Origin: Caballeronia cordobensis
GTDB taxonomy: Bacteria > Pseudomonadota > Gammaproteobacteria > Burkholderiales > Burkholderiaceae
Assembly (NCBI RefSeq): GCF_001544575.2
Contig: NZ_FCNY02000007.1
Location: 310,001 to 374,000 of the forward strand
Direction: 5' to 3'
DNA: 64,000 bases
Within the stretch, counting starts at the first letter, position 1. Each line of letters begins with the position of its first letter. Under the pieces are notes generated by a model. It was not told where the DNA came from, searched no databases, and saw only the letters and a program-made list of their open reading frames with translations. A program made the position numbers and the translations under genes. Shown piece after piece: positions 50,320 to 59,408 of this stretch.

Positions 50320-51030
50320 GTGATCGCACGCCTCATCGCGTGGCTGTTGCTGGCGTCGCTCGCCGGCGCGATCGCGTTCGGCTATGCGGTGTATTCGAAG
50401 CGCATCGCCGTGCCGGAACGCTACGATCCGTTCGCGCCGCTCGACGTGCGCGCGCCGCAAGGTCCGCTCACCCGCCTCAAGCTATGGCGCGCGATGCACG
50501 ATGCGAAACTGTGCGACGCGGCGCTCGCGCGTTCCGGGCTCGTCTATCGCGCCATGGCCGATGCGACCGGGCAGGGCGGCTGTGAGTTGAACGACGTGGT
50601 GCGCATCACGCAGTCAGAGGACCTGCGCTTCAGTTCGCCGTTTCTCGCGACATGCCCGCTCGCGCTCGGCCTCGCGTATTTCGAGCATCAGTATCTTCAG
50701 ACCGCGGCGCTCGAAACCTTCGGCGCACGCGTCACGCGCATCGAGCACGTGGGCAGCTATGCGTGCCGCAACGTCAATCACCAGCAGGACGCGGCGCTGA
50801 GCCAGCACGCGAGCGCGAACGCGATCGACCTGACGGGCTTTGTGCTCGATGACGGACGACGCATCACGCTGGCGCGCTGGGACGATGCATCGTCGCTCGA
50901 CGGACAGTTCCTGCGACGCGTCCACGAAGGCGCGTGCCGTTCGTTCGACACGACGCTGGGCCCCGACTACAACGCGCTTCACAAAACGCACTTTCATGTC
51001 GACATGGGCCCATACCGCGTCTGCCGCTGA
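50320..51030 (+). CDS. Extensin-like C-terminal domain protein
   Basis: 236 residues from a GTG at 50320. An N-terminal membrane helix (5-24) anchors it to face the periplasm. The PF06904 domain has the conserved pair SQHASANAIDLTGF (His163, Asp170) and KTHFHVDMG (His224, His226), which look like zinc ligands of D,D- or L,D-peptidase-related proteins, with conserved Cys residues that may form disulfides. Likely acts on peptidoglycan, though activity for this family is poorly documented. It starts 7 bp after the ferredoxin reductase gene. Confidence 0.82.
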   Translation: MIARLIAWLLLASLAGAIAFGYAVYSKRIAVPERYDPFAPLDVRAPQGPLTRLKLWRAMHDAKLCDAALARSGLVYRAMADATGQGGCELNDVVRITQSEDLRFSSPFLATCPLALGLAYFEHQYLQTAALETFGARVTRIEHVGSYACRNVNHQQDAALSQHASANAIDLTGFVLDDGRRITLARWDDASSLDGQFLRRVHEGACRSFDTTLGPDYNALHKTHFHVDMGPYRVCR

Positions 51031-51031
51031 A

Positions 51032-51721
51032 TCACGCGTGATGATGCGCCGGATTGCGGCACGTCGAATGATCGTGAGGCTGATCGTTCCACGCCGAGCC
51101 GAGAATGATGCTGCAGAAGTTCAGGCGCTTGTAGTTCGGGTCCTTCAGCGCGAGCACATCGGCTTTGACGTTGCCGAACGTCGACAAGGGCTTGTTTTGC
51201 GTGCCTTTGGCGAACGCATCGATGATGCTCTCCTTGAAGTTCGCCTCGCGCGGATGCGCGGCCACCACGAGGCGGCGCTGATCCGCGCTGAACTCGTCGT
51301 AGGCGAGGCCGAGCACGTCCATCTCGACGCCCGCCGTGACCAGCGCGACCACCGGCTTTTTGTACTGCGGAATGCCGGGCGTCGTATGCAGCGCGATCGC
51401 GTCCCATACCTGCTCGATCTCGACTTCGCCGATGCCATGCTGGCGCAGGAAATCGCGCGCGGCGTTCGCGCCATCGACCTCGAAGCGATCGTGCGCGCTG
51501 CTATAGGCTTCGGTCAGCCCCATGTCGTGGAACATCGCGCCGATATACAGCAGCTCCGGGTCGTACTGCAATTGCTTGCGCTCGCCCGCGAGCGCGCCGA
51601 ACAGGAAGACGCGGCGCGAATGGTGATAGAGCAGGTCGGGCTCGGTGTCGCGCACGAGTTGCGTGGCTTCGCGCGCGAGTTGACTGTCGGGAATCCTGAT
51701 GCCTGCAATGATTTCGCTCAT
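51032..51721 (-). CDS. HD-domain hydrolase, cyanamide-hydratase-like
   Basis: 229 residues. The HD signature appears in order as HHSRRVFLFGAL (His 33-34), FHDMG (65-66) and a downstream HDRFEVDGANAARDFL, with a late Asp in the metal site. YDPELLYIGAMFHDMGL is typical of the cyanamide hydratase/HD group in bacteria. Substrate could be cyanamide or another nitrile-like or nucleotide compound; undefined. A His-rich tail (PHDHSTCRNPAHHHA) ends the protein and could bind metal. Divergent from the GlxA-type regulator gene and convergent with the extensin-like gene. Confidence 0.82.
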   Translation of the reverse strand: MSEIIAGIRIPDSQLAREATQLVRDTEPDLLYHHSRRVFLFGALAGERKQLQYDPELLYIGAMFHDMGLTEAYSSAHDRFEVDGANAARDFLRQHGIGEVEIEQVWDAIALHTTPGIPQYKKPVVALVTAGVEMDVLGLAYDEFSADQRRLVVAAHPREANFKESIIDAFAKGTQNKPLSTFGNVKADVLALKDPNYKRLNFCSIILGSAWNDQPHDHSTCRNPAHHHA

Positions 51722-51920
51722 GAGTATGGCTCCGTAATGTTGATCGGTGGATCGGGCGTCCGGAGACGCGAATGCCTGTGCGTTGCTAAAATCGCGCAGC
51801 GCGTCGGATGCTTATCAGTCTCGTCAAAACGCCCTGGCAGCTCAATCGGAACGACGCGTCGAAGCCTGCCAAGCGCACGCCGTCTCCTGCCACGCGAGCC
51901 CAACACGGACATTCACGCCG

Positions 51921-52889
51921 ATGCGCACAGTTGCAATCGCAATCTTTCAGGGCGTGCAGGCGCTCGATGTCGCCGGTCCCGTCGATGTCTTCGCGGAAGC
52001 GAACGGTTTCATCGCTGCGTCGGAGGCCTACGAGATCGCACTCGTCGGGCCTGAGGAGCGCATCGTGCGCGCATCCAACGGCACGCGGCTCGTCGCGGAC
52101 CTGAGCTTCGACGAAGCCAGCGCGCGCTACGGCACGGCGCTCGTCGCGGGCGGCCCGACTCTTCCCGTCGATGCGCCCGATCCGCGCCTGAACGCGTGGC
52201 TCACCGATATCGCGTCGCGCTGCGCCCGCTATGGCTCGATCTGCACGGGCGCGTTCGCGCTCGGTCACGCGGGCCTGCTCGACGACCGCGACGTGACCAC
52301 GCACTGGCAGGACGCGCCGCGTCTCGCCGAACGCTTTCCGCGCGCGCGCGTCGAACTGGACCGCATCTACATGCGCGATGGCAATCTCGTCACGTCGGCG
52401 GGCGTGACGGCGGGCATCGACGTGGCGCTCGCGCTCGTCGCCGAGGATCACGGCGCGCAGGTCGCGCTCGCGGTGGCGAAGCGCCTTGTGGTGTTTGCGC
52501 AGCGGCGCGGCGGCCAGTCGCAGTTCAGCCCGTACCTCAGCGCGCCCGCCGATGAAACCTCGCCGGTCGCGAAGGTGCAGGCCTACGTGATGGAGCACAT
52601 CGGCGAACGGCTCTCGGTGGCGCGGCTGGCGGGCGTCGCCGGCATGAGCGAGCGCAATTTCGCGCGCGCCTTCGTGCAACTCGCGCAGATGACGCCGCAT
52701 GAATTCGTCGAACGTGCGCGCGTCGACGCGGCCCGAAACATGCTCGAAAGTAGCGACACGCCGTTGAAAACCGTCGCGTTCGACTGCGGCTTCGGCACGG
52801 CGGACCGCATGCGGCTCGTGTTCGCGCGGCGGCTCGGCGTGTCGCCGAACGACTATCGGCTGAGTTTTCGCACCCGCTTTACGAAGTGA
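51921..52889 (+). CDS. GlxA-family AraC transcriptional regulator
   Basis: 322 residues. N-terminal DJ-1/PfpI-like domain (VAIAIFQGVQALDVAGPVDV; the nucleophile elbow has SICTGAFALGHAGLL with Cys) followed from about 215 by two HTH units of AraC/XylS type (LSVARLAGVAGMSERNFARAF and TPLKTVAFDCGFGTADRMRLVF). Proteins of this architecture often regulate amino-acid or nitrile catabolism. The ATG at 51921 lies at the start of the domain; 58 upstream open codons are not conserved. It may regulate the divergent HD hydrolase. Confidence 0.88.
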   Translation: MRTVAIAIFQGVQALDVAGPVDVFAEANGFIAASEAYEIALVGPEERIVRASNGTRLVADLSFDEASARYGTALVAGGPTLPVDAPDPRLNAWLTDIASRCARYGSICTGAFALGHAGLLDDRDVTTHWQDAPRLAERFPRARVELDRIYMRDGNLVTSAGVTAGIDVALALVAEDHGAQVALAVAKRLVVFAQRRGGQSQFSPYLSAPADETSPVAKVQAYVMEHIGERLSVARLAGVAGMSERNFARAFVQLAQMTPHEFVERARVDAARNMLESSDTPLKTVAFDCGFGTADRMRLVFARRLGVSPNDYRLSFRTRFTK

Positions 52890-53004
52890 CCGGAGCGCTC
52901 GCGCGCCGACGCATCACGGCGGGTTCGCTAAAATTCAAGATGAACGCGGCACGTGCGGCAGTGCGCGCGCCGCAGAATCCACCCTCGACATATCGGAACA
53001 GCGA

Positions 53005-53511
53005 ATGACGAAACAACAGACCGCCATGCAGGATCCCTACGAACGACGCGCGTTGCTGCTGCATCTGGGCGATGTGCTGGAGACGGTGTTTTGCCTGAGC
53101 CAATGCGCCGATGAATACGCGAGCATCGGCGAGGCGGTAAAGGGCAACGATGCGCTCGCGGGCTTCACGCTGCTCGGCTTCGTCGACGAGAAGATGACGC
53201 CGCGCGATTTCATCCGTCGCGCGTCGGGCGCGTTTTTCGTCTGGCCGAAAGGTTTGCTCGACGAAACGCTGAATCGCCCGATGCTCGCGAACACGGTCAA
53301 GCACGATCTCTTCGCGGACAACGCGACGGGCTGGGACGCGTACAGGACAGAGCGGCAGCGCGACGTGCCGTGGTTCGGCGAAGATCTTCCCGAAAGCGCG
53401 CAAAGCGCGGCGCCCGCGCACGAAGCCGAGACGCCTGCGCCTGCGGCCAAGCCGGGCAAGAAGTCACGCTATGCAACGTGGCCGTGGCCCGACAAACCAG
53501 CCGGGGCGTAA
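53005..53511 (+). CDS. Conserved hypothetical protein
   Basis: 168 residues; not assigned to a family. Residues 10-105 are ordered (mixed charge, mostly helical by pattern, with two Cys at about 30 and 34), the last 50 are Ala/Pro/Glu-rich with a basic terminal segment (KPGKKSRYATWPWPDKPAG). No signal or membrane segment. It starts with ATGACGAAACAACAG after CGGAACAGCGA and ends 9 bp from the convergent exported-protein gene. Codon usage is normal for the window. Confidence 0.6.
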   Translation: MTKQQTAMQDPYERRALLLHLGDVLETVFCLSQCADEYASIGEAVKGNDALAGFTLLGFVDEKMTPRDFIRRASGAFFVWPKGLLDETLNRPMLANTVKHDLFADNATGWDAYRTERQRDVPWFGEDLPESAQSAAPAHEAETPAPAAKPGKKSRYATWPWPDKPAGA

Positions 53512-53520
53512 CCGGCGGCG

Positions 53521-53832
53521 CTACTGCTTCTTGCTCATGCCGCTCGCGCCCGCATCGAAGCCGAGTCCGTTCGGCCGGTCGGGCTTCGCGCCCTTGCCCG
53601 CCGACGTTTCGCCCGGCCGTGTCTTCAACGCATCGCTCGCGTTGGCCGCCGCCGCGGCGGGCGGCGTGACGTTCTTCTCCGAGTACGCGGGCGTGCTGTC
53701 GTATTCGAGCTTGTTCGGTTTTTGCGGCGCTTGCTGAGCGCTGGCCACGACGGCGAGCGTGCCGCCGAGCAGGATCGCCGCCATGCGCCCGAGTGCGCCG
53801 GATGTGCCGAATGCGCCAAGTTTGGGTCTCAT
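53521..53832 (-). CDS. Exported hypothetical protein
   Basis: 103 residues with a signal peptide (MRPKLGAFGTSGALGRMAAI..., cleavage near VASAQQ, residue 31). The mature part is Pro/Ala/Lys-rich and low in complexity, with few hydrophobics, and ends GFDAGASGMSKKQ. No family recognised. It is convergent with the hypothetical gene at 53005. The start at 53832 is preceded by GGGAGGCAACCG on the minus strand; longer frames lack a signal peptide. Confidence 0.6.
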   Translation of the reverse strand: MRPKLGAFGTSGALGRMAAILLGGTLAVVASAQQAPQKPNKLEYDSTPAYSEKNVTPPAAAAANASDALKTRPGETSAGKGAKPDRPNGLGFDAGASGMSKKQ

Positions 53833-54035
53833 CGGTTGCCTCCCATTTGTTCTGCACTTTCCCCTTGATTTAGCAAGGCGCGGACCCGCATTCGGACGGC
53901 TTGCGTACACGTTGCTTGTCGGCGCGCAAGCTCGCGGCATGCGAGTGTGCACGCGCACGGACGGCTTGACTGCCATCAAAGGCGGCATGCAACGCGGCCG
54001 GGACAATTCTCGTTTTTAACGTGGGAACGATAGAA

Positions 54036-54680
54036 ATGAGAAAAGGTCTCGGGGCAATCGTGATGGCGTGCGCGGCGTTGTTCGCAGGCGCGGCGCAGGC
54101 AGCGGGCGAGGTATCGCCGGGCGGTTCGATGGACGGCATCCACGCGGGCGACGTGCTCGTGCGGCTGCGCGCGATCAGCATTCAGCCCGACGTGTCGGCG
54201 GGCGGTGCGCTGGGCACGCTCGGCGTCGGCGTGAACAATGCGATCGTGCCTGAGCTCGACTTCACGTACATGTTCACCGATCAGATCGGCGCGGAGCTGA
54301 TTCTCGCGACATCGCGGCACCAGGTCACGTCGAACATCGGCGGACTCGGCGGCGTGGGCGTGCTGCCGCCGACGCTGCTCCTGCAATACCACTTCAATCA
54401 CGCGGGCCGCGTGCGTCCGTACGTGGGCGCGGGTCTGAACTACACGTACTTCTACAACGACAAGCTGAAGGCCGGCGACACGCCGGTGTCGATCAAACGC
54501 AGCAGTTTCGGGCCGGCGCTGCAAGTCGGCGTCGACGTGCAGGTGGCGAAGAATCTCTTCGTCAACGCGGATTTGAAGAAGATCTGGATGCGCACGAGCG
54601 CTTCGGCCGAAGGCACGGATCTCGGCTCGCTGAAGATCGATCCGTGGGTGATCGGCGTGGGCGTCGGCATGAAGTTCTGA
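54036..54680 (+). CDS. OmpW-family outer-membrane protein
   Basis: 214 residues with signal peptide (MRKGLGAIVMACAALFAGAAQA). The mature protein starts with GSMDGIHAGDVLVRLRAISI and ends in a beta signal with terminal Phe (VIGVGVGMKF), an 8-strand barrel pattern. Contains the OmpW blocks PTLLLQYHF and RPYVGAGLNYTYFYNDK. Barrels of this kind pass small hydrophobic compounds and are often induced by stress. A GTG at 54021 is in frame but the ATG at 54036 with GAACGATAGAA is preferred. Single-gene unit. Confidence 0.88.
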   Translation: MRKGLGAIVMACAALFAGAAQAAGEVSPGGSMDGIHAGDVLVRLRAISIQPDVSAGGALGTLGVGVNNAIVPELDFTYMFTDQIGAELILATSRHQVTSNIGGLGGVGVLPPTLLLQYHFNHAGRVRPYVGAGLNYTYFYNDKLKAGDTPVSIKRSSFGPALQVGVDVQVAKNLFVNADLKKIWMRTSASAEGTDLGSLKIDPWVIGVGVGMKF

Positions 54681-54883
54681 CGCGCGGCTTCGGTCTTCCC
54701 GCGTGTGCGCGAGGCCGCGCTTCGTCTGAAAAATGGCGGAAGATGCCGGTGCTTCTGGCGTGGACGGTTGTGCGGTCGCGGTATCCTTGACAGCAGGCCC
54801 GGCGCAGGCCCGCGCCGTTCGCACATAGCTAAGCGGCGCGGCCTGCAACGACAAATAACACCGCATCGGGGAACTGCAAGCCA
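54681..54883. other. Intergenic region after ompW
   Basis: 203 bp, presumably carrying the promoter of the next gene. CGGGGAACTGCAAGCC near 54868 gives a weak ribosome binding site. Nothing else seen. Confidence 0.3.
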
Positions 54884-55426
54884 ATGAGACCTTCCACTTA
54901 CGCGGGAATCGCCTTGCTCGCGGCGTGTGGCGCCGCCTTCGCGCAGCAGCCGCTCACCGTGCCGGGACGCAGCCAGAGTTCGTGGCAGCAATCGGTCGAT
55001 AACGCCGCCTGCTACGGCTACGCCAATCAGACGACGAAAGTGAACATGGCGCGCGAGCCGCAGACCGCGCCGCGCGATGCACCGCGCGAAACGCGTGTGC
55101 TCACGCCGCCGCGTCCGGTCGAGCCGCCGTTGCCCGCGCTCGCTTCGGGTGCGCATGGGGCTTCCGCCGCCGTGCCGGCGTCGGCGGCCATTGCGGCGTC
55201 GGGCGCACCGGCGGCGACGGTCGCAGGCGCTTCCGCGCCGCGCGACGCATCGTCGGCGATGCCGACACTGCCGGCATCGATTGCGGCCGGCGCGTCCGGC
55301 GCCTCCGACGCCATCTACGGCGGCGACATGAAGATGCCGCCGCTGCCGCCGCCCGAACCGCCGATGACGCGCTACTGGCGCGCCTATAGCGACTGCATGT
55401 CGAACCGCGGCTACTTCGTGCGATAA
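54884..55426 (+). CDS. Exported Ala/Ser/Pro-rich hypothetical protein
   Basis: 180 residues, signal peptide (first 20 residues, cleavage after AFAQQ). A low-complexity Ala/Ser/Pro region spans about 60-150; conserved-looking ends contain CYGYANQTTK and a terminal YWRAYSDCMSNRGYFVR with a Cys. The final YxxCMxxRGY pattern resembles a motif in small exported proteins of beta-proteobacteria of unknown role. Function unknown. Confidence 0.65.
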   Translation: MRPSTYAGIALLAACGAAFAQQPLTVPGRSQSSWQQSVDNAACYGYANQTTKVNMAREPQTAPRDAPRETRVLTPPRPVEPPLPALASGAHGASAAVPASAAIAASGAPAATVAGASAPRDASSAMPTLPASIAAGASGASDAIYGGDMKMPPLPPPEPPMTRYWRAYSDCMSNRGYFVR

Positions 55427-55452
55427 ATCACCGGGGTCGCGGGAGACGACGC

Positions 55453-55851
55453 ATGAACCCTCAGCCGGTCCACGAAGGCGGTTGCGCATGCGGCGCGGTG
55501 CGGGTGCGTGTGACGGGCGAGCCCAAGGAAGTGAACCTGTGCCACTGCATGACGTGCCGGCGCATTCACGGCGCGCCGTTCGGCGTCTACGCGATCTTTC
55601 CGCGCGCCGCGTTCGCGGTATCGGGCGACACCGTCGCGTGGCAAAGCTCGGCGACGGGCAGGCGGCATCATTGCCCGGCTTGCGGTTCGCCCGTTTATCT
55701 GGCGTTCGATGGCGTCGATGAGATCGAAGTGCCGACCGGCATCTTCGATGAAACCGGGCTGTATCCGCCGCAGTACGAAATCTGGTGCAAGAGCGCCGAG
55801 CCGTGGCACGACGCACAAGGGCGGCCGCGCTATGCACGCGGCGCGCCCTGA
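55453..55851 (+). CDS. GFA-family (glutathione-dependent formaldehyde-activating-like) zinc protein
   Basis: 132 residues. The CENP-V/GFA fold has zinc Cys at C11 and C13 (GGCACGAV), C30, C32 and C35 (LCHCMTC), and C74, C77 (HHCPACGSPV). Such proteins bind zinc and may act on S-hydroxymethylglutathione, though many have unknown roles. The ATG at 55453 is preceded by GGGAGACGACGC. Ends convergent with the zinc alcohol dehydrogenase gene. Confidence 0.87.
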   Translation: MNPQPVHEGGCACGAVRVRVTGEPKEVNLCHCMTCRRIHGAPFGVYAIFPRAAFAVSGDTVAWQSSATGRRHHCPACGSPVYLAFDGVDEIEVPTGIFDETGLYPPQYEIWCKSAEPWHDAQGRPRYARGAP

Positions 55852-55859
55852 CTAGACCC

Positions 55860-56870
55860 TCAGCACTCGACGATCGCCTTCACGACGCCCGCCTTCGGAT
55901 CGAGCAGCGACGCGAACTGTTCCGGCACGCCGGAAAGCGTCAGACGATGCGTGTTGAGCGCATCGGTCGGCACTTCGCCCTTTCGCATGGCGGCGAGCAC
56001 CGTCTCGAAGTCTTCGGGCGTCGCGTTGCGGCTCGCGAGCAGCGTGGCTTCGCGCTTGTGAAACTCGGGATCGGCGAACGAGATGCGATCCGGCACGATC
56101 GATACCAGCACATACTTCCCGCCGTGCGCGATGAACTCGAAGCCGCGTTCCATCGCGCGTGAATTGCCGGTCGCGTCGAAGACGACATCGAAAAATTCGC
56201 CGTTCGTCAGCTTCGACAATTCCTCTTTGTCATGCTCGCCGATCTGCACGGTCGCGTCCGCCTTCAGTTCGCGCTGGCAGAACGCGAGGCGGTCTTCGCG
56301 CGTGTCGAGCGCGGTGACGTTCGCGCCGCGCAGCCGCGAGAAGGTGATGGCCGCCATGCCGATCGGACCGGCGCCGACGACCAGCACGCGCTGTCCCGGC
56401 TGCACGTCCGCGCGGCGCACGGCGTGCGCGCCGATCGCGAGGAATTCGACCATCGCGGCCTGATCGAGCGTGACGCCCTCGGCCTTGTGCACGAACTGCG
56501 CGGGCAAGTTCAGATATTCGGTGAACGCGCCGTCGCGATGCACGCCGAGCACCTGGATGTTCACGCAGCAATTGGTCTTGCCCTGACGGCATGCAATGCA
56601 CTTGCCGCACGAAAGATAGGGCATCACGTAGACGGTGTCGCCCGCTTTCAGGCCGCTCGCCGGGTCGGCTTCCTCGATCACGCCGGAGAGTTCGTGGCCC
56701 ATCACGCGCGGATACGACAGATACGGCTGATTGCCGGTGAAGATGTGCAGGTCCGTGCCGCACACGCCGACGCGCTTCACGCGCAGCAGCACTTCGTTTT
56801 CGCCGCGCTGCGGTTTCTCGCGCTGTTCGGCTTTCAGGGTTCCGGGCGTTTCGCAAATGACGGTCAGCAT
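55860..56870 (-). CDS. Zinc-dependent alcohol dehydrogenase (sugar-alcohol type)
   Basis: 336 residues of the medium-chain dehydrogenase family. Catalytic zinc: C37 and H59-E60 (RVMGHELSG); structural zinc: C88, C91, C94, C102. Rossmann VVGAGPIGMAAI near 167-178. It resembles L-idonate/L-galactonate/threonine dehydrogenases. The start is the ATG at 56870; 13 open codons further upstream are not conserved. Substrate not determined; not adjacent to other sugar genes. Confidence 0.88.
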   Translation of the reverse strand: MLTVICETPGTLKAEQREKPQRGENEVLLRVKRVGVCGTDLHIFTGNQPYLSYPRVMGHELSGVIEEADPASGLKAGDTVYVMPYLSCGKCIACRQGKTNCCVNIQVLGVHRDGAFTEYLNLPAQFVHKAEGVTLDQAAMVEFLAIGAHAVRRADVQPGQRVLVVGAGPIGMAAITFSRLRGANVTALDTREDRLAFCQRELKADATVQIGEHDKEELSKLTNGEFFDVVFDATGNSRAMERGFEFIAHGGKYVLVSIVPDRISFADPEFHKREATLLASRNATPEDFETVLAAMRKGEVPTDALNTHRLTLSGVPEQFASLLDPKAGVVKAIVEC

Positions 56871-57036
56871 GCTCTTGTCTCTTGATGTCTTTGGAGTGGG
56901 GCGAACCACAATCTAACGATGCGCGTCCATTTGGTCAAGCCAATTTCATTAGCGTGAAAGTGGTAAGGCCAGCGGCGCGGCCGGTTTCGCCTTATATTCC
57001 GATGACGAGCGCGCCGACGCGCGAAAGGAATGGCAC

Positions 57037-57855
57037 GTGCAGCAGCTTCATGAATTCGTCGAACGGTATCCGCGGCTTTTCGTGCTGTCGGGTGCGGGCA
57101 TCAGCACGGAATCGGGCATTCCCTGTTATCGCGACCGCGAGGGCCAGCGCACCGGCCGCGCGCCGATCCTGCTGAAGGATTTTCTCGGCTCCGACTATGC
57201 GCGGCAGCGCTACTGGGCGCGCAGCCTGATCGGCTGGCCGGTCGTCGACAAGGCCCGCCCGAACGCCGCGCATCACGCGTTGCGGGCGCTGGCGGCGCGC
57301 TCGCGGGTGCATCGGCTGGTCACGCAGAACGTCGATGGATTGCACACGCGCGCGGGCAATCCCGATGTGATCGAACTGCACGGCAATATCGGGCGCGTAC
57401 GCTGCATCGAATGCGGCGAGCGGCACACGCGCGCGGCGGTGCAGCGCATGCTGGAGGCGGCGAATCCGGATTTTGTCGGCCACACGGCGCCGGCGGTGCC
57501 GGACGGCGACGCGCAGATCGAAGACCTCGACTTCGCCGCCTTCGATGTGCCCGGCTGCACGCGCTGCGGCGGCGTGCTCAAGCCCGACGTGGTCTTCTTC
57601 GGCGAGAGCGTGCCGCGCGCGCTCGTCGACGACGCGGCGCATTCGCTCGCAGCCGCCGACGCGATGCTCGTCGTCGGCTCCTCGCTGATGGTGTATTCGG
57701 GCTATCGCTTCTGCGAATGGGCGGCGAAGAGCGGCAAGCCGATCGCCGCGATCAACATCGGCAAGACGCGCGCCGACGCGCTCCTCGCGCTGAAGATCGA
57801 AGCGCCGTGCTCCGAGGCGCTCGAACGCCTGATCGAGCGCCTCGACGCGCGCTGA
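57037..57855 (+). CDS. Sir2-family NAD-dependent protein deacylase
   Basis: 272 residues from a GTG preceded by GAAAGGAA. GAGIS (19-23), TQNVDGLH (96-103) and catalytic His115 in IELHGN are all present; zinc Cys are C123, C126 and two later (CTRCGG). The C-terminal half has the GSSLMVYSGYR loop of class II-type enzymes, with a 20-residue insert between the Cys pairs. It removes acyl groups from lysine with NAD+. Upstream 166 bp likely hold its promoter, shared with the divergent dehydrogenase gene. Confidence 0.92.
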   Translation: MQQLHEFVERYPRLFVLSGAGISTESGIPCYRDREGQRTGRAPILLKDFLGSDYARQRYWARSLIGWPVVDKARPNAAHHALRALAARSRVHRLVTQNVDGLHTRAGNPDVIELHGNIGRVRCIECGERHTRAAVQRMLEAANPDFVGHTAPAVPDGDAQIEDLDFAAFDVPGCTRCGGVLKPDVVFFGESVPRALVDDAAHSLAAADAMLVVGSSLMVYSGYRFCEWAAKSGKPIAAINIGKTRADALLALKIEAPCSEALERLIERLDAR

Positions 57856-57858
57856 CGC

Positions 57859-59115
57859 CTACTTCGATTCGCGCGCCAGCGTTTCGATGCCTTCGAGCAA
57901 ACGCGCGGCGTCGGCCATCGTCGAGAACAGCGCGGGCGTCACGCGCACGACTTCGCCCGCGTCGGGACCGGGACGCGTCACGGTGAACACGCCGAAGCGG
58001 TCGCGCAACGCGGCGACGATCGCATCGCAAGCCGCTTTGGTCGCGCGCCCGTTGAGCCGGAATGCGGTGATGCCCGCGGTCATCGAGGCATCCGCGGGCG
58101 TCATGATCTGCACGCCGGGCAGCGCACGCGCCGGCTCCGCCCAGGCGTCGCGCAGTGCCCGCAGACGCGCTTCCTTCGCCTTCGCACCGATGCGCAGATG
58201 CACGTCGAGCGCGGCCGGCAACGTGAACCACGCGGCGAAGTTCGGCGAGCCGGTGTGCACGCGCGCGCGGATATCGTCGGCGGGCCAGGAGCGGTCGCCG
58301 AAATACGGATCGATCGACGCGACATGGCCGCGTTGGATATAGATCGCGCCGCAGCCGAGCGGCGCGCCGATCCACTTGTGCAGATTCAGCGCGGCGAACG
58401 GCGCGTTCAGGTCGGGCACGTCGAAATCGAGCTGGCCCCAGGAGTGCGCCGCATCGACGATCACGTCCGCGCCTGCGTCCCGCGCCATCGCCGAGATTTC
58501 GGATACCGGCAGCACGAGGCCCGTCGCGAAGCACACGTGTGAAAGCAGCATGAGCCGCGCGCGCGGATGCTCGCGCAAAGCTTTCGCGTAGGTATCGAGA
58601 ACCGCTTCGCGCGTCGCGGGCTCGGGTATCACGATGCGTACGGGCGTCACGCCGCGCCGCTCGCGCAGCCATTCCATCGCGTCCTTGCCGCACGGGTAGT
58701 CGAGATCGCTGTAAAGCACGGTGTCGCCCGGCGCGAGACGGTTGTAGCCGCTGATGAGCGCGAGCAGCGCTTCGGTCGCGTTGCGCGTCAGCTCGATTTC
58801 CTCGACCGCGCAGCCCATCGCGGCGGCGAGGCGCTCGCGCAAGCCCTGATACAGCGGCATCAGATGCGGCCGGATGAACAGCGTCGTCTCGTGGTTCACG
58901 CGCTCAGTCCAGTGATGAAACATCGCCTTGACCGGCTCGGTCATCGCGCCCCAGAAGCCGTTCTCCAGATTGATCAGCGCGTCGGAGTGGCGCCACAGGC
59001 GGCGCACGGCGTGCCAGTAGGTGTCGTCGGCGGCAAGGTTCGCCGTGGGCGTGGACGGCAGCGCGGCGAGCGCGGCTTCGAATTCGGGCGTGCGGAAGTC
59101 GAGGGAATCGGGCAT
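57859..59115 (-). CDS. Class V aminotransferase
   Basis: 418 residues. PLP-binding Lys247 in LNLHKWIGAPLG, DAAHSWGQ (Asp221, His224), and a helix motif TRNATEALLALISGYNRL are the IPNS-epimerase/cysteine-desulfurase-like signatures. The N-terminal WRHSDALINLENGFWGAM contributes to the active site. Reaction uncertain: isopenicillin-N-epimerase-like aminotransferases include enzymes on D-amino acids or cysteine. The ATG at 59115 is used; 11 open codons upstream are not conserved. Convergent with the sirtuin gene, 3 bp apart. Confidence 0.85.
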   Translation of the reverse strand: MPDSLDFRTPEFEAALAALPSTPTANLAADDTYWHAVRRLWRHSDALINLENGFWGAMTEPVKAMFHHWTERVNHETTLFIRPHLMPLYQGLRERLAAAMGCAVEEIELTRNATEALLALISGYNRLAPGDTVLYSDLDYPCGKDAMEWLRERRGVTPVRIVIPEPATREAVLDTYAKALREHPRARLMLLSHVCFATGLVLPVSEISAMARDAGADVIVDAAHSWGQLDFDVPDLNAPFAALNLHKWIGAPLGCGAIYIQRGHVASIDPYFGDRSWPADDIRARVHTGSPNFAAWFTLPAALDVHLRIGAKAKEARLRALRDAWAEPARALPGVQIMTPADASMTAGITAFRLNGRATKAACDAIVAALRDRFGVFTVTRPGPDAGEVVRVTPALFSTMADAARLLEGIETLARESK

Positions 59116-59408
59116 CGGAACTCTTGGGTTGGGAAGAAAAGCGAGCACGAGCGTTCAGTATCGCCGATCGCGCATGCAAGTAGGCGATTACCGGACTGCG
59201 TCGGTCGTTCCGACCGCCGTGCATGGACAAAATGCGGACCGGATGCATCTTTTACCCTTCAGACGGAAGACGCTGCCGCCGTAATCAGCAGGAAGAGCGT
59301 TGCGCCCGAAGCAGAGCAAACGTTCGCTCGCGCGGAGTGGGATGCCGCGCGCGGCGAGCGATGACGCCGTTTATCCGCGAGAACGGACACTGAGAGAGAA
59401 CCCACAAC
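59116..59408. other. Divergent intergenic region before the MCP gene
   Basis: 293 bp between aminotransferase and the chemoreceptor gene. GAGAGAGAACCC just before the ATG is the ribosome binding site. No recognisable flagellar (sigma-28) promoter or terminator seen. Confidence 0.35.
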